From an uncultured Bacilli bacterium (GTDB taxonomy: Bacteria > Bacillota_I > Bacilli_A > RF39 > UBA660), in contig CANQIY010000031.1 of assembly GCA_947624125.1 (NCBI GenBank), positions 1 to 11,880 on the forward strand: a stretch of DNA of 11,880 nt, given 5' to 3'. Positions 6,515-11,880 of this stretch are shown in pieces; the stretch's first letter is position 1, and every line of letters starts with the position of its first letter. Under the pieces are notes generated by a model. The model was not told where the DNA came from and made no database searches. It saw nothing but the letters and a program-made list of their open reading frames with translations. Made by a program: the position numbers and the translations under genes.

Positions 6515-7325
6515 TATCTTCACCACTTTCATTATCTTCAGCTTCAAAGAAGACTTCTGTCTTAGGACTTAATTCTTCAATTAATTTCATTCTAAATTCA
6601 TCTAAAGATAGATTATAATTTAATTCATTATTGCACGCAATGGAAATTCGACCATTTTCTTCAGAGACAACTAAAGCTAAAGCATCACTTTCTTCAGCTA
6701 CACCTAAAGCTGCTCTATGGCGTGTTCCAAGTCTTTTTGAAACATTTGGGTTCATACTTGTTTTAAAGACAGCTCCCGCACAAGTAATTCTATCTCCCTG
6801 AATAATTACCCCACCATCATGCATTGGTGAATTAGGAAAGAATATTGTTTCTAATAAATCATTAGATAAATCAGCATATATTTTGGTTGAATTTTTAATA
6901 TATTCTTGTAATGATATTTCTCTTTCAATAACAATTAATGCTCCAATACGGTTCTTTTTAAAATATTCAATAGCTTGCATAATTTCAAAAACAACTTTTT
7001 CTCTTTCACTTATTGTTAAAATTTTATGTCTTCCTAAAAGTTGTGTTCTACCAAGAGACTCTAAAACACTTCTAATTTCTGGTTGAAAGATAACAATTAT
7101 AGCTAAAGGTCCCCAAGCTACCACATATTCTAGTAATACTCCTACTGTATATAAATTTAATATATCACTTAATATTTTAATTAAAAGTATTATAACAACA
7201 CCTTTAACAATTAAAACCATTTTTATATTATTTTTAACACTTTTTAAAATGTAATAAAAGGCTAGCCAAACTATCCCTATGTCTATAATTTTCGTAATAA
7301 TAGACCATAACATCGATAAATCCAT
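6507..7325 (-). CDS. cdaA: Membrane diadenylate cyclase CdaA (c-di-AMP synthase)
   Basis: Makes cyclic di-AMP from two ATP; c-di-AMP controls potassium and osmolyte balance and cell-wall homeostasis in Bacillota. The protein has 272 residues, the usual CdaA length. Three N-terminal membrane helices (about 10-28, 36-53, 62-80) are followed by a cytoplasmic DAC domain. The active-site motifs are intact: HDGG (169-172) and GTRHRAA (200-206), plus the GALIVIERE strand (about 128-136). The acidic tail ends AEDNESGEDNE. The frame is open to an ATG at 7391, but that codon lies within a terminator hairpin. I chose the ATG at 7325 because AGGAGTG lies just before it and MDLSMLW begins the usual first helix. 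Its stop overlaps cdaR by eight bases, so the two are translationally coupled. An extended -10 promoter lies at 7354-7362. Confidence 0.96.
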   Translation of the reverse strand: MDLSMLWSIITKIIDIGIVWLAFYYILKSVKNNIKMVLIVKGVVIILLIKILSDILNLYTVGVLLEYVVAWGPLAIIVIFQPEIRSVLESLGRTQLLGRHKILTISEREKVVFEIMQAIEYFKKNRIGALIVIEREISLQEYIKNSTKIYADLSNDLLETIFFPNSPMHDGGVIIQGDRITCAGAVFKTSMNPNVSKRLGTRHRAALGVAEESDALALVVSEENGRISIACNNELNYNLSLDEFRMKLIEELSPKTEVFFEAEDNESGEDNE

Positions 7326-7353
7326 TTCTTCACTCCTATACCTTTGCTTTCTT

Positions 7354-7362
7354 ATTATAACA
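7354..7362 (-). promoter_or_regulatory. Extended -10 promoter of cdaA-cdaR
   Basis: On the minus strand TGTTATAAT gives a TG extension one base before a perfect TATAAT. No -35 resembling TTGACA lies 17 bases further upstream. The predicted start near 7347 leaves a leader of about 22 bases containing AGGAGTG. It lies between the terminator of the preceding gene and the cdaA start, which supports it. Confidence 0.6.
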
Positions 7363-7371
7363 AACTTTTTA

Positions 7372-7398
7372 GAAAATAAAAAGTCCCTCATGGACTTT
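7372..7398 (-). terminator. Rho-independent terminator after the 119-aa membrane protein gene
   Basis: On the minus strand AAAGTCC (7398-7392) pairs with GGACTTT (7386-7380) over a 5-base loop. A T-rich tail with a single A interruption follows. It starts five bases after the TAA stop at 7404, so it separates the smpB-side genes from cdaA. Confidence 0.75.
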
Positions 7399-7403
7399 CT
7401 TCA

Positions 7404-7763
7404 TTATTTATTTGGATTTGTATCTAAGGTTTCCGGTTGGGAAGTATTAACGCCCGCCATAGGTGGTGTTACTACTTTTTCCTCTTTATCAGTTCCTAAA
7501 ATACTTTTATCGTCTAATTCAACACTTTGGGTTTCCCTGTTAAAATTTTTTGATTTAGAAACCATATCCCCTAAACTTTTACCTTCCGGTACCACTAAAT
7601 TAGCTAATGCATCTTCATCGATTTCATCTTCGCTTTTCTTCATTAAATCATTTTTACTTCGTCTTGAGTCCGTAATATACCCAATAAGGGCAAATAATAA
7701 AATAATTGAAACTGTTAAAAACCAAGCATAATTATTACCAATAAACTCTATAGCCTTCTCCAT
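7404..7763 (-). CDS. Hypothetical single-pass membrane protein with charged tail
   Basis: A 119-residue protein that I do not recognise. A short N-terminus (1-12) precedes one membrane helix (about 13-31: AWFLTVSIILLFALIGYI), then basic residues SRRSKND, which by the positive-inside rule put the long tail in the cytoplasm. The tail (34-119) is polar and probably disordered: acidic around 44-52 (SEDEIDEDA), proline and threonine rich at the end, without Cys or catalytic-looking motifs. A strong ribosome site (AGGAGG, six bases before the ATG) shows it is translated. It lies 45 bases after smpB with no clear terminator between, so it may be the last gene of the rnr-smpB transcript, and it has its own terminator. 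A scaffold or division-related role would be guesswork. Confidence 0.8.
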   Translation of the reverse strand: MEKAIEFIGNNYAWFLTVSIILLFALIGYITDSRRSKNDLMKKSEDEIDEDALANLVVPEGKSLGDMVSKSKNFNRETQSVELDDKSILGTDKEEKVVTPPMAGVNTSQPETLDTNPNK

Positions 7764-7808
7764 TTTATTCCTCCTAATATAAATATATTATTAATATTTA
7801 ATAATATG

Positions 7809-8228
7809 TTATTTTTCTAATTTCCGTAAATCTTTCTCTTTAATACTTTCTCTCTTATCATAATTTTTCTTACCCCGTGCTATACCTATTCCAATTTTAA
7901 CATGGTTTTTCTTAAGATAAACTCTAGTAGGTATTAAAGTATAACCATCTTGATGGATATATTCTTCTAACTTTTTAATTTCTTTTTTATGTAATAATAA
8001 TTTTCTTTCTCTTCTTTCATCATGATTAAAGATATTTCCTTCTTCATATTTTGCAATATACATATTTATAATAAAAGCTTCTCTATTTTTAATTCTAACA
8101 TAAGTATCTTTTAAATCAGCACTACCTTTTCTTAATGATTTAATCTCTGTTCCTAATAAAACTATTCCGGCTTCTATTTCACTTTCTATAAAGTAATCGA
8201 AGCGAGCTTTTCTATTAATTATTTCCAT
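7809..8228 (-). CDS. smpB: SsrA-binding protein SmpB
   Basis: Binds tmRNA (SsrA) and brings it to ribosomes stalled on broken mRNAs, so that the nascent peptide is tagged for degradation. The family signatures are in order: KARFDYFIE (7-15), EAGIVLLGTEIKSLR (19-33), NMYIAKYEEGN (55-65), NHDERRERKLLLHKKEI (68-84), GYTLIPTRVYLKKN (95-108), and the tail motif ARGKKNYDKRE (117-127). At 139 residues it is shorter than the usual 150-160. It lacks a basic N-terminal extension and ends at RKLEK, about ten residues earlier than the Bacillus tail. The ATG lies 14 bases inside the end of rnr (stop at 8215), with GAGG upstream, so translation is coupled to RNase R, a known partner in trans-translation. 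No tmRNA gene was found in the window. Confidence 0.97.
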   Translation of the reverse strand: MEIINRKARFDYFIESEIEAGIVLLGTEIKSLRKGSADLKDTYVRIKNREAFIINMYIAKYEEGNIFNHDERRERKLLLHKKEIKKLEEYIHQDGYTLIPTRVYLKKNHVKIGIGIARGKKNYDKRESIKEKDLRKLEK

Positions 8229-10317
8229 GACTTACAACCTCAAAATCTATCATACCTGTATCTTTACTAGCATTAACCACTTTTATTCTTACTTCCATAC
8301 CTAACCGGTAACTTGTTTTATTACTCGTATTAACTAGTGATAATTGCTCTGGTACATAAGTATAATTACCATTTAAGGTACTTATATGTACTAAACCCTC
8401 TACTAAATTAGGTAATTCGACAAAAAAGCCAAAGTTAGTAACACTTGTTATAATACCATCATACTCTTCTTCTAAATGATTTTCCATATATTCAGCCATT
8501 TTCATATCAACTACTTCTCTTTCGGCTAAAACGGATGCTTCTTCTCTTTCTGAAGAATGTTCTGCTACTTCTTTTAAATAGCTAGTATAATAATTAATTG
8601 TTTCCATATCAATTTGTTTATTAAATAAATAAGTTCTTAATAATTCATGAACTGTTGTATCAGGAAATCTTCTAATTGGAGAAGTAAAATGAGTATAATT
8701 TTTAAGCGCTAAACCAAAGTGACCAATATTATTTGTGCTATAAATGGCTTTTTGCATGCTTCTTAATAACATACTATTTAAAATAGGGGCTTCTTTATAA
8801 TCCTTTAATGATACTAAAATTTTTTGCATTTCTTTACTAGAAGAATCGATTCCTTTCGTCGATACATTAATATTTAAAATCTTTAATAAATTAAGAAAAT
8901 CAGTTATTTTCTCTGGTTTGGGATTACCATGAACACGATATATAAAAGGTAAATCCATGTTACTAATATGCGTTGCTACTGTTTCATTCGCCGCTATCAT
9001 AAAATCTTCAATGAGATTTTCTCCTTCTCTTTGAACTCTTTTTACTATATCAATACAATGGCCTTCTTCATCTTGAATGATTTTTGGCTCTGGTATTTCA
9101 AATTCTATATAACCATTTTGAATTTTTTTCTTTCTTAATATTTTAGCTAATTCTTCCATTTTTAATAAATCATCTTGATATTCAGCATAACCTTCCGGAA
9201 CAATATTTTCTTCTAAGATTTTATTAACACATTTATAAGTCATTTGTTTACGACTTTTTATAACTGATGGAAAAATATCATACTCAAATATTTTACCCTG
9301 ATAATCTATTTTCATAACAACACTTATAGCAAGTCTTTCAACTCCGGGATTAAGTGAACATATACCATTTGATAATTCATGAGGTAACATTGGTAATACT
9401 CTATCGGCTAAATAAGATGATGTTCCTCTTAAATAAGCTTCTTCATAAAGATGCGTATTAGGTCTTACATAATGAGTAACATCAGCAATATGAACACCTA
9501 ATTCATAATAATCTTTATTCTTCTTAATACTAATTGCATCATCTATATCTTTTGTATCATCTCCATCAATTGTAAAAATCATTTCATTGGTTAAATCAAC
9601 TCGCCCTAATTTTTCTTTTTCTAAAACTTCACTTGGAATACTTAGAAGTTCTTTTTGCACTTCTTCACTAAATTCTAATTCAATATTATGTTTAGATGCA
9701 ATACTTAAAATATCAATGTCTGGGTCATTTTTATGCCCAATAATTCTTTTAACTATTCCTCTAAATTTTTTGGGGCCTATTTCTTCTTTTAATTCTACTA
9801 AAACTTTATGCCCATCAACTAAATTTTGAAAATGATTTTCAAGTTCAATATCTAAATCAATACTTTTATCATCAATAATTAAAGTAGGTTCATTATTGAC
9901 ATATAAAATTTCACCAATAATATTTTTTAAACCTCTATTAAGTACTTTTAAAACTTTACCTTCTAACTTATCATGACGGATAAAAGTATCAATTAAAACA
10001 GTATCACCATCTAAAGCACCATTTATATTATCTTTACTAATAAATATATCTTTATCTACATCTTTTTGAATTAAAAAAGCAAAACCATTTCTTTTTGTTA
10101 CATCTAATTTGCCTACTCTAAGTGATTTACAAAACTTCATTAATATATATTTATGTTTTTGAGTTTCATGAATAACACCATCTTGTTCTAATTTAGTTAA
10201 TTCTTTTTTTAAATTTTCTAAATCTTTATCACTTTTTAGATGTAAGATATTAGCAATATCTTCAATACTTTTGGCTTTATTATATTTATTTAAAATATTT
10301 AAAATCTCATCTTGCAT
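8215..10317 (-). CDS. rnr: Ribonuclease R (3'-5' exoribonuclease)
   Basis: Degrades structured RNA processively from the 3' end, including mRNAs released by trans-translation. It has 700 residues with the full RNase II/R order: winged-helix N-terminus (about 1-60), cold-shock domains (about 68-195), RNB catalytic domain (about 235-565), S1 domain (617-695). The metal-binding aspartates lie in DGDDTKDIDDAI (251-262). Other RNB signatures are LGVHIADVTHYV (273-284), SYLADRVLPMLPHELSNGICSLNPG (301-325) and YTHFTSPIRRFPD (541-553, with F where Y is usual). There is no long lysine-rich C-terminal tail, unlike the enterobacterial enzyme. The ATG follows AGGGGAAG and lies one base after the stop of the pilin-like gene. 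It overlaps smpB by 14 bases. The rnr-smpB pairing is standard in Bacillota. Confidence 0.97.
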   Translation of the reverse strand: MQDEILNILNKYNKAKSIEDIANILHLKSDKDLENLKKELTKLEQDGVIHETQKHKYILMKFCKSLRVGKLDVTKRNGFAFLIQKDVDKDIFISKDNINGALDGDTVLIDTFIRHDKLEGKVLKVLNRGLKNIIGEILYVNNEPTLIIDDKSIDLDIELENHFQNLVDGHKVLVELKEEIGPKKFRGIVKRIIGHKNDPDIDILSIASKHNIELEFSEEVQKELLSIPSEVLEKEKLGRVDLTNEMIFTIDGDDTKDIDDAISIKKNKDYYELGVHIADVTHYVRPNTHLYEEAYLRGTSSYLADRVLPMLPHELSNGICSLNPGVERLAISVVMKIDYQGKIFEYDIFPSVIKSRKQMTYKCVNKILEENIVPEGYAEYQDDLLKMEELAKILRKKKIQNGYIEFEIPEPKIIQDEEGHCIDIVKRVQREGENLIEDFMIAANETVATHISNMDLPFIYRVHGNPKPEKITDFLNLLKILNINVSTKGIDSSSKEMQKILVSLKDYKEAPILNSMLLRSMQKAIYSTNNIGHFGLALKNYTHFTSPIRRFPDTTVHELLRTYLFNKQIDMETINYYTSYLKEVAEHSSEREEASVLAEREVVDMKMAEYMENHLEEEYDGIITSVTNFGFFVELPNLVEGLVHISTLNGNYTYVPEQLSLVNTSNKTSYRLGMEVRIKVVNASKDTGMIDFEVVSHGNN

Positions 10318-10318
10318 A

Positions 10319-10711
10319 TTAACTTCCCCTTTGATACGTTCCTATATCACCATTAAAAGTACAAGTTTTTTTGCCACTTGCATCCCATGTAACGGTAACT
10401 GTATCATTTTCATTAACTTTCTTACCATTGCATTCATTGGTTTCAGCCGTTACTAAACCTCTTGCAATTAAAACTTTTAAAGGAAGGGGAGTACAACTAT
10501 TTCTTGTACATTTTACTTCTTGTTCAGTTAAACTTGCATAAGTACAAGCAGCTTCTTCAACTTCTTTTAAAAATTCTTCACAATGCATTTTTTTTGTTTC
10601 ATTTAAAGTATCTTGCAAACTAATCGTAGCAATTATTCCAACAACACCTAAAATTGCAATTACAGCAATAATTTCAATTAATGTAAAACCTTTATTATTC
10701 ATAACTATCAC
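10319..10711 (-). CDS. Type IV pilin-like protein with prepilin N-terminal motif
   Basis: A small pilin or pseudopilin. The prepilin peptidase site and hydrophobic helix are clear: KG^FTLIEIIAVIAILGVVGIIA (residues 7-28 of the GTG-started form), with Glu at position 5 after cleavage. The rest (about 40-130) holds six cysteines (44, 56, 68, 73, 94, 117), suggesting a disulfide-braced head, and ends VTVTWDASGKKTCTFNG, a C-terminal strand seen in related pilin-like proteins. The two possible starts are GTG at 10711 and ATG at 10702; the ATG gives MNNKGFTLIE, the more typical leader, but the longer form cannot be excluded. No Shine-Dalgarno site precedes either, while an extended -10 lies just upstream. 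Its stop is one base before rnr, so they are likely co-transcribed. No prepilin peptidase, pilus ATPase or other pilus gene is in the window. Confidence 0.88.
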   Translation of the reverse strand: MIVMNNKGFTLIEIIAVIAILGVVGIIATISLQDTLNETKKMHCEEFLKEVEEAACTYASLTEQEVKCTRNSCTPLPLKVLIARGLVTAETNECNGKKVNENDTVTVTWDASGKKTCTFNGDIGTYQRGS

Positions 10712-10717
10712 ATGTCT

Positions 10718-10726
10718 ATTATAACA
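10718..10726 (-). promoter_or_regulatory. Extended -10 promoter of the pilin-rnr-smpB operon
   Basis: On the minus strand TGTTATAAT has the TG extension one base before TATAAT; no good -35 is present. A start seven bases downstream falls at about 10711, the GTG codon itself and nine bases before the ATG at 10702. That leaves no room for a ribosome-binding site. The same nine-base element serves cdaA. Confidence 0.6.
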
Positions 10727-10735
10727 TGCTTCCCC

Positions 10736-10789
10736 AAAGAAAAAAAGAAAATATCTATGAATGGTGTAATTAATTCATATTACTTTTCT
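10736..10789 (-). terminator. Rho-independent terminator of the second GLUG gene
   Basis: On the minus strand a 6-bp basal stem (AGAAAA 10789-10784 with TTTTCT 10751-10746), a 4x4 internal loop and a 7-bp upper stem (TATGAAT 10779-10773 with ATTCATA 10762-10756) are followed by a T-rich tail to 10736. It begins nine bases after the TAA stop at 10798, between this gene and the pilin promoter. Confidence 0.7.
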
Positions 10790-10797
10790 TAATTTTA

Positions 10798-11880
10798 TTA
10801 TTCATAAATTAATACAGGATGGTTATCTTTTAGTGTCCATTTACTTAGTGTTAGTTCATAACCTGTTTTATTTTTGAATTCTGTTAATAAACTATTATCT
10901 ATGTAATCGGTTAATTTAATACTATCTATATTCTTATTTAATTCTGTTACAAAGTCATTACTTTGCATGTAACTTAAATCTTTTCCTATAATTTCATTAT
11001 TTGTTATGTTACTTCCAGTAATATTGTCTGCATTTTTATAATAAGCTTTTTTTATGTCATATTCTTGACCCGTAGTAAATTGTCCTATCCCATATTTTGT
11101 TGTTACGTTATCAAAATTCATATTACTATACACATTGTTTAATTTTAATGCCCCTCCACTCAATCGACTAAATCCTATACCAAAATTACTATTTGCTATA
11201 TTTCCTATATTATAGCTATTTACAATATTGACTTTTTGACTATTTATAGTATCACCATTTATTATTGAAATAAATCCAGCATATCCATTATCTAATAAAT
11301 TTGCTTCCATATTACCAGTATTATATGAGTTAAATATATATAATTTAGCTCCCTTCCAAACCTGTGACGTTATACCTCCAACATGAACTCCACTTTGCCA
11401 ATTACTATTCTTTGATGGTAATAAGTTTCCTAAATTGTAACATTTATCAATTACTACTATATTTGCTTCACTATTTAATTGACCTATAAGTCCACCAACA
11501 CGATTACCACCTGTCAATTTAGCATCATTATATGAATTGGTTATTATTGTTTTTCCTAAATTTGCACCAATCAATCCACCTGATGAAACAACTGCTAAAT
11601 TAGCATCAATATTAACATTTATCTCTCCATTATTATAACTATTATTTACATAAACATTACCAAGTAATCTACCTACAAGTCCTCCGGAAAAAGTTTCTCT
11701 ATCATTACCATCTATTATTACTTCCCCATTATTATATGAATTTAATATTTTTGTTGTGTTTGCTGCAGCATTATCTATTCCTAATAAGCCACCAGCATGA
11801 CTTCCTAAAGAATTAGTAATTGTCCCTTCATTGTAACTGTTTTCTATTGTTAGTACATCATTATGGCGACCTATTAACCC
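10798..11880 (-). CDS. GLUG-repeat surface protein, C-terminal part (runs off the right edge)
   Basis: The minus-strand frame is open from the right edge (11880) to the TAA at 10798, giving 360 residues of a gene whose start lies outside the window. An in-frame TTG at 11574 is internal: SGGLIGANLGKTIITNSYN reads through it as an ordinary repeat, so it is not the start. The visible part has the same G-G-L-[IV]-G and NSYNxG turns as the 685-aa protein and the same non-repeat end (SNITNNEIIGKDLSYMQS then LSKWTLKDNHPVLIYE). It aligns with that protein's residues about 325-682 with few gaps. It is therefore a paralog, predicted to form a beta-helix-like adhesin. Its N-terminal anchor and promoter cannot be seen. 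Confidence 0.88.
   Translation of the reverse strand, partial: GLIGRHNDVLTIENSYNEGTITNSLGSHAGGLLGIDNAAANTTKILNSYNNGEVIIDGNDRETFSGGLVGRLLGNVYVNNSYNNGEINVNIDANLAVVSSGGLIGANLGKTIITNSYNDAKLTGGNRVGGLIGQLNSEANIVVIDKCYNLGNLLPSKNSNWQSGVHVGGITSQVWKGAKLYIFNSYNTGNMEANLLDNGYAGFISIINGDTINSQKVNIVNSYNIGNIANSNFGIGFSRLSGGALKLNNVYSNMNFDNVTTKYGIGQFTTGQEYDIKKAYYKNADNITGSNITNNEIIGKDLSYMQSNDFVTELNKNIDSIKLTDYIDNSLLTEFKNKTGYELTLSKWTLKDNHPVLIYE

Noticed and set aside
7326..7391. Upstream extension of cdaA to an ATG at 7391
   Set aside because: The codon lies in the terminator hairpin of the preceding gene, and the extension covers the cdaA promoter. The ATG at 7325 has AGGAGTG upstream and gives the normal CdaA length.
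7279..7731. Plus-strand open frame of 150 codons
   Set aside because: It lies antisense to the 119-aa gene and the cdaA start, has low-complexity Ser/Leu/Phe composition, no family resemblance and no ribosome site. It is a shadow of the minus-strand genes.
7785..7807. AT-only inverted repeat between smpB and the 119-aa gene (9-bp arms, 5-base loop)
   Set aside because: The stem is A/T only and no T tract follows, so it is weak as a terminator and easily arises by chance in such AT-rich DNA.
7764..7808. tmRNA (ssrA) gene next to smpB
   Set aside because: The gaps around smpB are far too short and contain no tRNA-like ends. No tRNA, rRNA or CRISPR array was seen anywhere in the window.
11572..11574. 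TTG as start codon of the right-hand GLUG gene
   Set aside because: The frame continues upstream to the window edge with typical GLUG repeats matching the paralog, so the TTG is an internal Leu codon.

Overview
The window is strongly AT-rich bacterial DNA. Its genes are those of a low-GC Bacillota, most probably an uncultured gut Bacilli lineage of the RF39/Erysipelotrichales kind. This placement rests on the gene families (SmpB, RNase R, CdaA/CdaR, a Gram-positive lipoprotein, DUF378, GLUG-repeat proteins) and on AT-rich coding with good Shine-Dalgarno sites; no marker gene settles the taxon. The genes read through at normal family lengths with the standard bacterial code. All visible stop codons are TAA or TAG.

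Layout, left to right. Except for one small DUF378 membrane protein, every gene is on the minus strand, so transcription runs right to left. Positions 150-1220 hold a LolA-like/DUF4367 lipoprotein with a terminator beyond it. A 68-aa DUF378 protein is divergent from it (plus strand). Positions 1566-2888 and 2988-5045 hold two membrane-anchored surface proteins with nearly identical promoters, leaders and N-termini but unrelated distal parts. One carries an ICFG/YRIIG/RPVFYL-type domain and the other a GLUG-repeat beta-helix-like domain. Positions 5135-7325 hold cdaA-cdaR, the membrane cyclic-di-AMP synthase and its YbbR regulator. Positions 7404-7763 hold an unrecognised single-pass membrane protein. 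Positions 7809-10711 hold a tightly packed pilin-like / RNase R / SmpB operon. From 10798 to the right edge runs the C-terminal part of a second GLUG-repeat protein, a paralog of the first.

The housekeeping block covers RNA quality control (RNase R and SmpB both serve trans-translation) and c-di-AMP signalling. It is flanked by accessory surface-protein genes.

The most interesting signal is in the promoters of the two adjacent surface-protein genes. Each has TTGACT and TATAAT boxes separated by a spacer containing an uninterrupted G tract, 9 G in one copy and 8 G in the other, giving spacers of 16 and 15 bp. These are the only long G/C homopolymers in the window. This is the classic architecture of slipped-strand phase-variable promoters, and the two copies already differ in tract length. 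With the shared N-terminal anchor module on unrelated outer domains, it suggests a phase-variable, modular surface-protein family. That conclusion is inference and needs read-level or comparative data.
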